Source: Phragmites australis (Eukaryota > Streptophyta > Magnoliopsida > Poales > Poaceae). From it: DNA of 64,000 nucleotides. The notes beneath the pieces are model-generated. The model did no database searches. It was not told the DNA's origin and worked only from the letters and a program-made list of their open reading frames with translations. This document shows positions 12,684 through 24,096 of this stretch, piece by piece (the first letter of the stretch is position 1; the number at the start of each line of letters is the position of its first letter). The position numbers were made by a program, and so were the translations under genes. The DNA lies in NCBI RefSeq assembly GCF_958298935.1, contig NC_084923.1, positions 7,380,501 to 7,444,500 of the forward strand, read 5' to 3'.

Positions 12684-12935
12684 CTCCCTCCACAAATGTA
12701 AAGCCTATTTTGTTTTGAAAAAGTTATCCAAAGTAATCTTTAATAATTAATTTCTCTTTCAATATATTGTGAAATGTTATAAAATCAATATCATCTTAAA
12801 ATTACTTTGAAATACGAATATGTTAGAATATTTTTTATACTAAACATACATACGATTTAATAAATTATTGATTAAAACTTATAAAATTTATTTTTTAAAA
12901 AATAAAATAAATCTTATATTTATAGACAGATGGAG
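12684..12935. mobile_element. Stowaway-like miniature element
   Basis: The left end is CTCCCTCCACAAATGTAAAG. The right end read inward is CTCCATCTGTCTATAAATATAAG-like, matching the CTCCCTCC tip of Stowaway (Tc1/mariner) elements. TA follows the right end, in keeping with TA target use, while the left flank is less clear. The interior is very AT-rich and non-coding. Confidence 0.6.
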
Positions 12936-13900
12936 TATTATTATCGATCATAAAATCACGACTGCTGAATATAGATTGGAATACAAATCTAGCGCTATAA
13001 CTTGTTTTCACTTGGATTCCTTCTTTCCAGTGGGCCCTTAGCCCCATACCCGTAGGCCGTAGCTGCTCAGTGCTCTTCGCACCGCCATCTGCCACCATCG
13101 ATGGTGATTTTTTCTTTCACGACATTCTTCTTCTGTAAAAGTTTAAGAAATAAACACAAAACAACCTAAAAAAAATCTGATCCTACGTGTTAGATTTTGA
13201 AAATAACCACTGAACTTCAGTAGATATTTTAAAAGAACAATATTAAAGAAGGACAGGAGAGCTGTAAGCTTCCGGTATAGAGCATCTCCAGCGGAGACGC
13301 CATCCGACTGGCCATCGGTATTTTTACCGACCGTATGAAAATACTCGACTTCAGCAGACACGCTATTTGGATCGGCATCCCTGTAGACACGCTATTCCCA
13401 CTTCAGCGATCGGCAAATGTAGCGGCTGAAAGTCCCTGGCTATCTCATATCTCATGTGCACGTCGTGGAAGTATAGAAGCAGCAAGTTTTTTTTACTATG
13501 CAGGATCAGATGAACATTTAAAAAACAATGTTGCTTTAACGGTTATAATGGTTAAAAAAAATCGTTTAGTATAAGAGAGAAAATAATAGATGAAATATAA
13601 GATTACTGTTAAGTATAGATGGAATGAGAGATATTATAATAGTGATAGAGAATACTATAATAATATTTTAAATAGCTGCTGAAAATAACAAAAAAACCTT
13701 ATCTAATGGTACAGTAACTTTTGCTGGTTGTACCACTATCTTTTCTCAGCGGTGGTTTGGGCTGCACGCCATTGCTACGGACTAGACGTGCCATGGAAGC
13801 CTGCACTTCAGAGTCCAGGCATTGGGTGACGTGCGAGGTGGAAAGAAACGCCGAGAAACTGACGCCGCGTGGCGTCAGGCCTCGTTGCGTTCGCGCCTCC
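12936..13900. other. Intergenic region upstream of UDP-glucose dehydrogenase
   Basis: This stretch should contain the distal promoter of the dehydrogenase. A GAGCATCTCCAGC motif at about 13281 resembles a PIF/Harbinger tip, but no partner end was found. The part from 13.5 to 13.7 kb is AT-rich. No coding region is recognised. Confidence 0.4.
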
Positions 13901-13908
13901 TATTTAAG
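13901..13908 (+). promoter_or_regulatory. Probable TATA box of UDP-glucose dehydrogenase
   Basis: TATTTAAG sits in a GC-rich context about 130 bp before the splice donor of the inferred 5' UTR exon. Transcription would start near 13930-13940. Confidence 0.5.
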
Positions 13909-13934
13909 CCGCTCCTTCCCTCCTCCCCCACGGG

Positions 13935-14033
13935 CCACAGGGACCGGAGACTCCTCTTCCACTCCCTCCCCAGCCAGATCCAGATCTCGCGGCGACAGCG
14001 GGGAGGCATCGCCGGGGCCGGATCGATCAGGAG
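13935..14033 (+). other. Inferred non-coding first exon of UDP-glucose dehydrogenase
   Basis: The segment after the TATA box ends in CAGGAG|GTACGCC at 14033/14034, a good splice donor. The matching acceptor is ATATGCAG at 16201-16208, 30 bp before the start codon. The resulting 2175-bp leader intron is in line with the long 5' UTR introns common in constitutive plant genes. The left border is an estimate. Confidence 0.55.
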
Positions 14034-14256
14034 GTACGCCTCTCTCCGTCGCGGTTCTCTTTCCTGATCCGGCGATCCCGCCTAGCTAGCGCAGCTTTGT
14101 TCTGCTGAAAATCGTCTCTTTGCTGTGACTGTGAGCGTTCAAATCCAAGATCTTCTTTCTGGAATGGATACGCCAGCCCGTACAGTTCTATGCGGATTTG
14201 TTTGCTGCGTGGCGGAGACGCGGAGTAGTGTATTCCCTTTCGTTGTTTGGGGGCTT

Positions 14257-14271
14257 GGGGGGGGGGGGGGG
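14257..14271 (+). repeat. Run of 15 G in the leader intron
   Basis: Fifteen consecutive G are flanked by further G-runs (GGGGG before, GGGGGG after) within about 40 bp. The tract lies about 220 bp inside the leader intron of the dehydrogenase. Four or more G-runs this close could form a G-quadruplex in DNA or in the pre-mRNA. Confidence 0.7.
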
Positions 14272-14735
14272 CAACGGGGGGACTGTCAGACGTATTTTGG
14301 TTCGCGTAAACTGTTGGATCCGGGCTGCGTCTAGTATTCCTAGTGTGTCAAAATTGGTGATTTTTTCTATGAAATCAGTGAGAAAATGGTCGCCATAAGA
14401 TGTACTGCCAACAAGTGGGTCAAACTGGCACGTTTTGTTTATCAGGAAATGCTAGATCTCCAGTGCGCAGAGTCTAAAAAAAATAATCTCCTGTGGGCAT
14501 CAATATGTCAAACTACTGCACTGAAAAAATGTACTTGATCATTAATCTCTGCCATACACAACTAGTCAACTACGCAATGAAATCATTTGATGGCTTTTAT
14601 GTGGTTAATTTTCCAAGATATGTCATGTGACCTGGGTTCCTTATTTGTCTATATATGGTATCAAACGGCTGTTGGTTAAAAAATGGAATATGTAAATCAA
14701 CTAACATGCCCAACAAGATGGCTCTCGGCATTATC

Positions 14736-15745
14736 TGTCACACCCGGACCAAGAAACCAGTCCAGATTCTGCTATGTGTATAGCCAAGATCAATCATATA
14801 CACACAATGATGTCATAGATGAATAATCATAGCAATATCGATTTATTATCATGAATTATCCGAGTCTTACAAAAGGGACCTTAAGGGTCAAAATAGAAAA
14901 TTGCAGCGGAAACTGAAATAAAATCTTCAATTGCCCCTTGGGCGATCCCACATGCGGTTGACTGGAAACACGTGATCTTAGAGCACAACACCATCTTCAA
15001 CATACTCCACGTAGTCTTCAACTGAGCAACATTTACTGTGGAGAATCGACAAGTTTGAGTATATGTCGTACTCTGCAAGTTATGGTAGAAATGCACTATG
15101 AAAGCCGAATTCAAGAAAGGCATAATATAGACATATTTGTGTTAATGTGATATTTATTTAGAAATAACTTTGAAAGCAATAAGTTAAAAACATGAATAAT
15201 TAAATATCCTCAAAAGACCAAGGTTCCCACCACCTTGCCTTATTCGGGGGATCCAACCACCCAAATCATATCCAAGGGTTCCAACCACCCAACCATAGTT
15301 CTCACCACCGTTTCCCAAAACACATCCACATATCCTAAATACTAATCATGTGTGCCATTACATACCGCTCTTGACCGTGAGCACTGCTGATTAATCAGTT
15401 TTACACTTTACAGAGATTGTATACTTTACTCACGAGACATGATCAACTTGTCCATCGGTACCCTTTAATACCTTACACACTTTCTATGGTGTGCGCTGAG
15501 AAAGCCAATAAACTCTAAATAAAATAGCAAAAATAACTAATTAAATCTAAGAAAATTCTAGCATGCAATAGAGATTAATCCGAGCCTAATAAAATTATAT
15601 TTAGCTTATGAAAATGTTTGTTGTCTTTAGAAAATAACCATAGCTCATAATTCATTGTTGTAAAAGTTTCAAAATTTTTAGGAAATTACTATTTTTCTAA
15701 TATTAACTATTAACATTCCAAATTATGAAATTTTGGGGTGTTACA
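14736..15745 (-). mobile_element. Solo-LTR-like insertion in the dehydrogenase leader intron
   Basis: The plus strand begins TGTCACACCCGG and ends GGGGTGTTACA. Read on the minus strand it starts TGTAACACCCC and ends GGGTGTGACA, the TG..CA form of an LTR. The flanks TTATC and GAATC share only three of five bases, so the target duplication is decayed or the borders are off by a few bases. Length is about 1010 bp and no coding sequence is inside. Confidence 0.55.
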
Positions 15746-16238
15746 GAATCAGTGGCTTGTGGCAAGAACTTATTCACTGACGTCTGTTCAAACAAGTATC
15801 ATCAGATTGATATTCTTCAATAGTGTAAATGTCAGCTGCAAATTGATATACGACATATACTGCTTTGTACTGTATCATATATCAACTTTCAAGCTACAAC
15901 TAAGGTTGCATTGTCATTAACTATTTGGTTGCTGTCAGCTTTTCAGCAAATAAACTGATCTGTTAATGCTGAAGAAAACCAGAAATCATGTACACCTTAA
16001 TATCAGCATCTGAAATAACTGCTTCAATGTCATCACCTTAGTAGTTCTTTTGCAGCTCCCAACATTTTTTGTCAAAATATCCGAAAGAAAAAATAATTAG
16101 AATCCTTTAGCATTTGTGCATAATGTATGTCATAACAATGATACTCTTGTCACCGTGAACCATGCTTACTGAGACACTAATGATGTTATTCTCATCTTCC
16201 ATATGCAGTCACTTGAATAGATTTAGGCATTTAGCAAA

Positions 16239-17681
16239 ATGGTGAAGATATGCTGCCTTGGTGCTGGATACGTTGGTGGCCCAACCATGGCCGTCATTGC
16301 GCTTAAATGCCCTGCTATTGAAGTCTGCGTTGTCGACATTTCTGTTGCGCGTATCACAGCATGGAACAGCGATCAACTCCCTATTTATGAACCAGGCCTT
16401 GATGAAGTGGTCAAGGAGTGCCGTGGCAGGAACCTCTTCTTCAGCAATGACATTGAGAAGCATGTTGCTGAGGCTGACATCATCTTTGTCTCTGTGAACA
16501 CACCAACCAAGACCCGTGGTCTTGGGGCTGGCAAAGCTGCGGATCTAACCTACTGGGAGAGTGCAGCCCGCATGATCGCTGATGTGGCCAAGTCTGACAA
16601 GATTGTTGTTGAGAAGTCCACTGTCCCTGTCAAGACTGCCGAGGCCATTGAGAAGATCTTGACACACAATAGCAAGGGAATCAACTTCCAGATCCTCTCA
16701 AACCCAGAATTCCTTGCGGAGGGCACAGCGATTGAGGACCTTTTCAAGCCTGACCGTGTGCTCATTGGTGGTCGGGAGACTCCAGAAGGCCAGAAGGCTG
16801 TTAAGGCCCTGAAGGATGTCTATGCCAATTGGGTCCCTGAGGATCGAATTCTCACTACCAACTTATGGTCAGCTGAGTTGTCGAAGCTTGCAGCAAATGC
16901 CTTCTTGGCTCAGAGGATCTCTTCAGTGAATGCAATCTCTGCTCTGTGTGAGGCCACTGGTGCCAATGTGGCAGAGGTGGCCTATGCTGTTGGCAAGGAC
17001 TCAAGGATTGGACCCAGATTCTTGAATGCTAGTGTTGGTTTCGGAGGCTCCTGCTTCCAGAAGGATATCCTCAACCTTGTGTACATCTGTGAGTGCAATG
17101 GACTGCCTGAGGTTGCGAACTACTGGAAGCAGGTTATCAAGATCAATGACTACCAGAAGAGCAGATTCGTGAACCGTGTGGTGTCTTCCATGTTCAACAC
17201 TGTCTCTGGAAAGAAGATTGCAGTGCTTGGCTTTGCATTCAAGAAGGATACCGGTGACACAAGGGAAACCGCTGCCATTGATGTCTGCAAGGGCCTTATT
17301 GGAGACAAGGCCAGGATTAGCATCTACGACCCACAGGTGACTGAGGACCAGATCCAGCGTGACCTTGCAATGAACAAGTTCGACTGGGACCACCCTATCC
17401 ACCTGCAGCAAATGAGCCCAACCGCAGTGAAGCAGGTCTCTGTGACCTGGGATGTTTATGAAGCCACCAAGGGGGCGCATGGTATCTGCATCCTGACCGA
17501 GTGGGATGAGTTCAAGACACTTGACTACAAGAAGATCTATGACAACATGCAGAAGCCGGCGTTCTTGTTTGATGGCCGCAATGTAATTGACCCTGAGAAG
17601 ATACGGGAGATCGGCTTCATTGTTTACTCCATCGGGAAGCCCCTTGACCGCTGGCTCAAGGACATGCCTGCCGTGGCTTAA
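16239..17681 (+). CDS. UGD: UDP-glucose 6-dehydrogenase
   Basis: The enzyme oxidises UDP-glucose twice with two NAD+ to give UDP-glucuronate, the precursor of UDP-xylose, UDP-arabinose, UDP-apiose and UDP-galacturonate for cell-wall polysaccharides; it acts in the cytosol. The 480-residue frame is full length for plant UGD and uninterrupted. The NAD-binding loop GAGYVG lies at residues 8-13, the STVPVKT segment at 127-133 and [11 protein letters not shown] at 154-164. The catalytic cysteine is Cys272 in FGGSCFQKD, with Asp276 following, and Lys216 is in place. The coding part is a single exon, as is usual for plant UGD. The 5' UTR is split by a long intron that carries an LTR-like insertion. 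Codon use is less GC-biased than in the glycosyltransferase downstream. The call is certain; which paralogue it is cannot be told here. Confidence 0.98.
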   Translation: MVKICCLGAGYVGGPTMAVIALKCPAIEVCVVDISVARITAWNSDQLPIYEPGLDEVVKECRGRNLFFSNDIEKHVAEADIIFVSVNTPTKTRGLGAGKAADLTYWESAARMIADVAKSDKIVVEKSTVPVKTAEAIEKILTHNSKGINFQILSNPEFLAEGTAIEDLFKPDRVLIGGRETPEGQKAVKALKDVYANWVPEDRILTTNLWSAELSKLAANAFLAQRISSVNAISALCEATGANVAEVAYAVGKDSRIGPRFLNASVGFGGSCFQKDILNLVYICECNGLPEVANYWKQVIKINDYQKSRFVNRVVSSMFNTVSGKKIAVLGFAFKKDTGDTRETAAIDVCKGLIGDKARISIYDPQVTEDQIQRDLAMNKFDWDHPIHLQQMSPTAVKQVSVTWDVYEATKGAHGICILTEWDEFKTLDYKKIYDNMQKPAFLFDGRNVIDPEKIREIGFIVYSIGKPLDRWLKDMPAVA

Positions 17682-18438
17682 GTGGTAACAATCCTAGGCA
17701 GGTCGTTGCTGGTCGTTTTCTTTGTTCTAGGACTCTACAAACTACTTCCAACATCCTACCTTTCATCTGCTATAGCCAGCTATATAGATCACAGTGGGCA
17801 GGGGTCGTTTGCCCCGCTTTGTTTTGACTGTACACTTCATATGGATTGCCTTTGTTGGCTCGTTACAGATAAATGAATAACAGAAAGATTTATCAGATGA
17901 TTTCTATAATTTGACTAAGGTATACTTGTATTTGTGCATTTGAAGTCATTTTAATGCAGAAAATCAGCAATGCAATACTCAGCAGTCAGTACTACTTATT
18001 TCAGGTTATACTTGTTTTCTGTTAGTTAGATTCGTTGTTTCAGAGTAGCAGATGAACCCTTGCTATGTGTTTAGTGCAGAATATTGTCCTGGAGAGAACT
18101 GCACAAACCAGCAAAGGATAGTCAAGGCTGTCCTGGAGAGAACTTATTCATTCAATTTTTTTTAAAAAAAAATCTTTCTTGACTTATTCTGACCTAGAGC
18201 ATAAGAGCAAGGAGGAAAATATTTAATCTCTACAGTGTCTGAAAAAATAGAACAAGTCTCTGTAACTCGGATAGTCAGGTTGGTAGAGCCAAAGAAATGC
18301 CATACGCATGTCATGTTGGTTTGCAAACTAAAACCGACAGTCTTAAGACGGTAATCGTATTTCCCGCCATTCTGTATCGACATCATCTTTGTTCTCCTCA
18401 GAAAACACCATCTTTGCGTTTCAGAGGCGATGCATACA
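17682..18438. other. UGD 3' UTR and intergenic spacer
   Basis: The first 200-300 bp should be the 3' UTR of the dehydrogenase; an AAATGAATAACAG stretch near 17872 could serve in polyadenylation. The rest is AT-rich spacer with no recognisable gene or element. Confidence 0.4.
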
Positions 18439-18444
18439 TATAAG
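18439..18444 (+). promoter_or_regulatory. Possible TATA box of the glycosyltransferase
   Basis: TATAAG at this position would place the transcription start near 18470, about 85 bp before the preferred ATG at 18554. This argues against the farther upstream in-frame ATG at 18389. Confidence 0.35.
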
Positions 18445-18553
18445 CTTGCGCATTGCGTGTGTCATCCACCGTGCAGCACAGTGTGACCTCCGCCAAGATT
18501 TCACTCGTCCGATCGCCATTGCCATCGCAGCTCTCCTTGCGCCTACCTGCGTC

Positions 18554-20062
18554 ATGCGGTCGTCGTCGTCGGTGGCGTCTTCGGGGGACGAAGCGGCGCC
18601 GCGTATGTACTTCATCCCGTTCCCGACGCCGGGGCACGCCCTGCCGATGTCCGACCTCGCCCGCCTCTTCGCGTCCCGCGGCGCCGACGCCACGCTCGTC
18701 CTCACGCGCGCCAACGCCGCCAGGCTCGGCGGGCCCGTCGCCCGCGCGGCCGCCGCGGGCTTGCGCATCCGCATCCACGCGCTCACGCTGCCCGCCGAGG
18801 CAGCTGGGCTCACCGGAGGGCACGAGAGCGCCGACGACCTCCCAAACCGCGAGCTTGCGGGGCCCTTCGCCATCGCCGTTGACCTTCTCGCGCCGCTCTT
18901 CGCTGACCTCCTGCGCCGCCACCCTGCCGACGCGGTCGTGTTCGACGGCGTCCTCCCCTGGGCTGCCACCACCGCCCCCGAGCTCGGCATCCCGCGGTAC
19001 GCGTTCACCGGCACGGGGTGTTTCGCGCTCTCGGTACAACGCGCTCTGCTGCTCCACAGCCCACAGGACGGCGTGGCATCGGACACCGAACCATTCCTCG
19101 TGCCGGGCCTCCCCGAAACCGTGCGGCTCACCAGGTCGAGGCTCGCCGAGGCGACGCTCCCGGGCGCGCACTCGCGGGAGTTCTTGAACCGTATGTTCGA
19201 CGTCGAGCGCGCCACTGCCGGGTGGGTCGTCAACTCGTTCGCGGACCTCGAGCGGAGGTTCATCGAGCACTACGAGAAGGACACGGGGAAGCCGGTGTTC
19301 GCCGTCGGTCCGGTCTGCCTCATCAACGGCGACGGCGACGATACCCTGGAGCGCGGCCGCGGCGCGGAGGTGGGCGCAGCTGCCGAGGCAGCGCGCGTGC
19401 TGAAGTGGCTCGACACGAAGCCCGCGCGGTCGGTGGTGTACGTCTGCTTTGGCAGCCTCACCCGGTTCCCGCACGAGCAGGTGGCCGAGCTCGGCATGGG
19501 CCTCGCCGACTCCGGCGCGAATTTCGTGTGGGTCGTCGGAGACAAGAACGTGCCACTGCTACATGACATAGACGCCGCGGCGGCAGGCCGCGGGCTGATG
19601 ATCAGGGGTTGGGCGCCGCAGGTGGCGGTGCTGCGGCACGCGGCGGTGGGCGCGTTTGTGACGCACTGCGGCTGGGGCGCGGTGACCGAGGCTGCTGCGT
19701 CGGGGGTGCCGGTGCTTGCGTGGCCGGTGTTCGCGGAGCAGTTCTATAATGAGGCGCTGGTGGTGGGGCTCGCGGGCACGGGCGTGGCCGTGGGCGCGGA
19801 GAGGGGGTACGTGTGGGGATGCGAGGAACTGGGCGGTGTGGTGGTACGCAGGGAGGCGGTGGCGGAGCGGGTGCGCGCGACAATGGCGGACGAGGCGCTG
19901 CGGCGGAGGGCGGGGGAGGTCGGCGAGCGCGCCCGGCGCGCGGTGGAGGAGGGAGGGTCATCGTACGAGGCTGTGGGCGCGCTGCTGGAGGATGTGCTTC
20001 GGTGCCGTCGGCGTCGGCGTGGGGAGAGCGGAGTGGGTACCGCGCGGGCGGCTTTAATTTAA
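18554..20062 (+). CDS. Family-1 UDP-glycosyltransferase (UGT), single exon
   Basis: Family-1 UGTs transfer sugar, usually glucose, from UDP-sugar to small molecules such as flavonoids, hormones or defence compounds in the cytosol. The preferred start at 18554 gives 502 residues, normal for the family; an upstream in-frame ATG at 18389 would add 55 residues and lies before the likely TATA box. The catalytic histidine is His28 in PTPGHALP and its aspartate partner is Asp131 in VVFDGVLPW. The 44-residue donor-sugar box runs from Trp353 to Gln396 and ends FAEQ. In it the usual HCGWNS reads HCGWGA, so the conserved asparagine is Gly375. The frame is intact and very GC-rich, as in many grass genes. 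FAEQFYNE after the box suggests the UGT73/UGT90 side of the family. The acceptor cannot be predicted. Confidence 0.93.
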   Translation: MRSSSSVASSGDEAAPRMYFIPFPTPGHALPMSDLARLFASRGADATLVLTRANAARLGGPVARAAAAGLRIRIHALTLPAEAAGLTGGHESADDLPNRELAGPFAIAVDLLAPLFADLLRRHPADAVVFDGVLPWAATTAPELGIPRYAFTGTGCFALSVQRALLLHSPQDGVASDTEPFLVPGLPETVRLTRSRLAEATLPGAHSREFLNRMFDVERATAGWVVNSFADLERRFIEHYEKDTGKPVFAVGPVCLINGDGDDTLERGRGAEVGAAAEAARVLKWLDTKPARSVVYVCFGSLTRFPHEQVAELGMGLADSGANFVWVVGDKNVPLLHDIDAAAAGRGLMIRGWAPQVAVLRHAAVGAFVTHCGWGAVTEAAASGVPVLAWPVFAEQFYNEALVVGLAGTGVAVGAERGYVWGCEELGGVVVRREAVAERVRATMADEALRRRAGEVGERARRAVEEGGSSYEAVGALLEDVLRCRRRRRGESGVGTARAALI

Positions 20063-20269
20063 GCTAGCTGGGCCTCCGTTTCTGTGTTGGAACTTGGAAG
20101 GCGATGGCCAGTGTTGTGTTGGTGACTTGGTGCTCCCGCGAAATGCCCGCGAAGCATGGTGCTATCAATTTCATATGTGTATTGTTCGATGATAATGTGC
20201 ACATCTGGAACTTCCTGTTGAACTTTTTTTAAGGAAAGGTCATCCACCTAGCTTTATTAATTTTCAAAT

Positions 20270-20600
20270 AATGTTACATCGTTCATGATAAAAGGCATAA
20301 TAAAATCTGGCGGGATCTCCAACCACACATCCGGCGGATGATCCCAGGCTTTCTTAGCTAACTAATGAGCTACACAGTTCGCCTCGCGCGGACAATGCTC
20401 GTAGACAACCTTCCCAAGTTCCTTCGCCAGGTAGAAAAATCATCGTAAATGACCACATCAGTTGTAGATGATCGGGTCCGCTGTTCATCGTGTCAATGAC
20501 CTCCAGGTAGTTCGAGTGTACTACAATTGATTGGCCACCAATCCTCCGACCCGGCAACAGGCTTTCGCGGAGTGCAAGAGCCTCGTGCTTTGGCTAAATC
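20270..20600 (-). pseudogene. LINE RNase H domain remnant
   Basis: The frame shows SIVVHSNYLEVIDTMNSG, which aligns in form with the second-strand and Asp-containing part of plant LINE RNase H (typically IVVESDCLEVI). Further downstream in another frame comes HCPREANCVAH, the usual end of the domain. Stops and frame changes make it non-functional. Confidence 0.7.
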
Positions 20601-20842
20601 CAATTATGGCGCCGAATCTTGCACTCCTTCGTTTGAGCTTTTACAAAATTTTCTACAAGCACCTGAACTGGCATCGCGGTTCTGAGGGGCGATTGGATCG
20701 GTTCAGAGTTTACCAATTGCCGTCGCTCCCACCTGATGTACTAGGAGCTAATAGCCACGATCTCCTGTACCAACACATTGCCCAGATACGAGTGCTTTGC
20801 TCGGTCATTGCAAAGTAAGAACTCGAGAACCGCTTACCCTGC

Positions 20843-21067
20843 CTAGTCAACGTCACAAGCCTGTGCTATCTCCTCTTGCAAGCCCAAAGACTGCCACACC
20901 CCCGCCGCACGGGGACAATTAAATAGAGTGTGTCGAAGATCTTCCTCCCATGTATTACACATCGGGTACAACAAAGGAACTTTCAGGTGCATGTTCCTCA
21001 AGATAGTTAGGCAAGGAATAGTACCATGGAGGCTTCTCCAGACAAAGATATTTACCTTCTTCGGCAC
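20843..21067 (-). pseudogene. LINE zf-RVT (reverse-transcriptase zinc-binding) remnant
   Basis: The 74-residue frame contains PKKVNIFVWRSLHGTIPC, then a Cys-rich part and EDLRHTLFNCPRAAGVWQSLG. This is the typical W..L....P....L..R.......C..C....E...H....C.....VW pattern of the domain between reverse transcriptase and RNase H. Confidence 0.8.
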
Positions 21068-21959
21068 TTTTCATCTTCTAGACTGCACGCCAAATGGGGT
21101 GGGCCTAGGAATCACTATTGCCATGTGTCCTGCTGAGCTTTGCACCATGTTGATGCTCCCATTTGACATGGTATGTAGAGCGCATGAAAAAAATTCCTAT
21201 CTTTGTGCGGTTTTTATCCCTCTGATCCTGTTCTGGATCCAATGTGGAGACAAGATATGTTCGTCATCCCCTTCATGACTCGTTTAGGATCACTTTCCCC
21301 TCCCACTGCTTGAGAGCTCAGCACGGTTTCACGTTCGAGAAAATCTTCCATGTCCCCGTTGGGTAAGGGTATCTGAAGTATTCGATCCGCATCAACTCCC
21401 CAAAAGATATCTCGTATTAATTTCTTCATCCCATTGGCAAGAGTGTGGATTGATAATCTCACTAACCTTGGACGAAATTTTTGGCCCCTTTGGAGTGATG
21501 ATTTTACGAGAAGGGCTACTTGGAATCCATGGGTCCTCCCAGATATTTATTTGCTCTCCATCACCTCCTCGATTCTTTGGAACACACATCTTCCACCACG
21601 CAAACCAGTGCATCCTCCTCTGTTTGTCATCATCACCCCACCAATAGTGTGACATCACGTTTATTATGCCCTTGTAAATTTATTTAGAGAACTTAAAGAC
21701 GAACATCGCATATGCGGGTATGCCTTAAGCAGCCGTTTTGAGTAGCACCTCCTTGCCTCCAGGGGACAAGGTCTTCTCCTTTCATCCATTTATCCTTTGA
21801 CACACCTGATCCACGAGATGTTGGAAGCAGTCAGATCTATCCCAACCGATTCTGGGTGGCAGCTCCAAATATTTGTTAGTTAAAGTCCCAATCAAAATAT
21901 TAAGAATGGTCCAAATCTCTGTCTTCACCTCCACATCTGTGTTTGGGCTAAATTATATG

Positions 21960-22935
21960 CTTGACTTGGACTCACTTACGATCTATCCAGAAGCCCTACA
22001 ATACTCATCAAGAATGCGCCTCAGGCATTGAGCATTATGAGTATCCTCTTTCATCAAGATTAATGAATCATCTGCAAAGAGGAGATTTGAAATAGCGGGA
22101 GCATCCATGCAAACCTTCACACCGGATAGTTCTCCTTTTTCCTCTGCATCTGTTAGGAGCGCTATGAGGCCCTCGGTGCACAACAGGAAAAGGTAGGGGC
22201 TAAGAGGGTCCCCTTGTCTCAGTCCACATGAGGGAGTGAAAGATTCAGTTATATTTGAGTTAAACCGGATATTGTATTGGATAGAGGTAACACATGCCAT
22301 AATGAGCTCTAGCCACTGGTTTGCAAAACCAAGCTTCAATAACATTTCTTTCAGAAAAATCCATTCCACTCTATCATATGTCTTGTGCATATCTAACTTA
22401 ATCGCACACAGTCCAATTTTCCCTATCGTCCTCATCTTCATTGTATGTAGACTTTCATAAGCCACAAGAACATTATCCATGATAATCCTACCCGGGACAA
22501 AAGCACTCTGAGTGGGGCTAATAATCTCCAGTAGGAGAATTTTCAATCGTGCCACAAGGATTTTAGAGATAACCTTGTACACGATGTTGCATAAATTGAT
22601 GGGACGGGACTAAGTCATCTCCTCTAGATTATGAACTTTGTGGATTAGAACTATTGTGGTGTCATTCCATCCGGCAGGTATTACCCCGCTGTTGATAGCA
22701 TCGAGAACCTTGTGCACAAGATCATCCTTAATCAAGTGCCAGAACTTTTTTGTAAAAGACTGCATGAAGACTGTTTGGTCCGGGCACCTTTAGGTCCCCG
22801 ATATTAAAGAGTGCCTTTTTAACTTCCTTAGTTGTATAGGGTGCAAGCAACACCCCATTCTTATTAGGGGTGACGCGCGACTTCACCATGTCCAACATGC
22901 TGCCAATCGGTTCTAAAACCTCAAGAGTAAACATG
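21960..22935 (-). pseudogene. LINE reverse transcriptase remnant
   Basis: The main open piece (22582-21983, 199 residues) contains SAFVPGRIIMDNVLVAYE, the Asp-bearing AIKLDMHKTYDRVEW, GLRQGDPLSPYLF and the catalytic-type LLFADDSLI motif. All are standard blocks of LINE reverse transcriptase. A frame upstream (22934-22728) carries the start of the domain with LFNIGDLKVPGPN. Frameshifts separate the pieces. Confidence 0.88.
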
Positions 22936-23096
22936 TTAGAGAAATAAGCAATAATTAATCTCCTAAGCTCATCATTACCTTCCTGCCATTCCCCTTCACT
23001 ATTCCTTAACTTTTTTATTTGATTTCTCTTCGTCCTCGTGGTAGCAAAGTTGTGAAAGAACCCCGTATTGTGGTCACCATGTTTTAACTAATTGGA

Positions 23097-24096
23097 TCAG
23101 CCTCTTTGAATCCAATAAATCTCCTCTTGCTCAAGGAGGCTTTCTATTGTAAATTGAATTTCTTTTAGCTGGAATATGGAGTCATATGTCAGTGGGCCAG
23201 CACGAAAAGACTCCATATCCTTCTTTAGCTCCTCAATTCTTTTCTTGGGTGCTTTCAACGTTGAGCGATCCGAAGCATGCAACTCTGCATGGACAGACAA
23301 TGTACGTGCAGCGAACGTAGGCTCCATGCAAGCTCTGTCCCACACAGTCTTAATAATATCCTCTATTGTTTCCTCTCTAAGCCATCTGGCCTCAAAAGAT
23401 TTCAGCCCACCAGATGACCGGACAATCGGGCTCACCTCATACTCCATGTGTAGAACAAGTGGTATGTGGTCAGACTTAATATGCTCTGCATTGACCATAA
23501 CGGCACCAGGGAATAGATTGGCCCAGCTTGAATTGTAGACGGCCATGTCCAATCTTTCACAAATTCACCCACGTCGCCACGTGAATAAGTCACCCTTGTA
23601 GCCAAGGTCTTCCAGTCCACAATCAGCCAGAGTGTTACGGAAATTCTCCATCATTCGTATGGGTCTAGGACAAGATCTAGTTAAAGTCACCTGCAATCAC
23701 CTAGGGGATATTCCCTTGTTGATGGAGATCGTGAATAAAATCCCAAGTCTTGTCCCTATCCTCCCACCTCGGTTCACCATAGAAGCATGTGAAGCGCCAA
23801 ACATGGGTGTATGGGTCGTTTATGACCGCATCAATGTAGTTCAAGTGAATAAATCAAATGAAAATATTTACTAAGCTACACCATAGCAAAAGTAGACCAC
23901 CACTTAAACCATCACTTTCGTAGACTTCCATGAAGTCCATCCCAACTTTCTTCCTCAACTTTTTTGCTCTTGCTTTGTTAAGATGTGTCTCGGACAAGAA
24001 AAACACCTTCGGTTGCCATTGCTTCTAGACCTCCAGAAGCGTAAGAATTGCCAGGGCACTGGCCATTCCTCGACAGTTCCAACTTATGATTTTCAT
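23097..24096 (-). pseudogene. LINE apurinic-type endonuclease remnant
   Basis: ORF2 starts at 24096 with MKIISWNCRGMASALAI, the usual N-terminus of plant LINE endonucleases, and hits a stop about 23 codons later. The C-terminal part (23552-23097) includes AEHIKSDHIPLVLHM, which carries the SDH active-site motif. The ORF1 stop TAA overlaps the ORF2 start as TAATG (24098-24094). Confidence 0.82.

Noticed and set aside
17001..17480. 159-codon minus-strand frame inside UDP-glucose dehydrogenase
   Set aside because: Shadow of the conserved sense frame; no motif and no splice or start support.
18389..18553. N-terminal extension of the glycosyltransferase from the ATG at 18389
   Set aside because: It lies before the likely TATA box, adds residues unlike any family member, and the canonical N-terminus begins shortly after the ATG at 18554.
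18398..19474. Long minus-strand frame of 358 codons opposite the glycosyltransferase
   Set aside because: It is the mirror of a GC-rich real gene; its composition is Arg/Gly-rich without any domain, and it disappears where the real frame loses GC bias.
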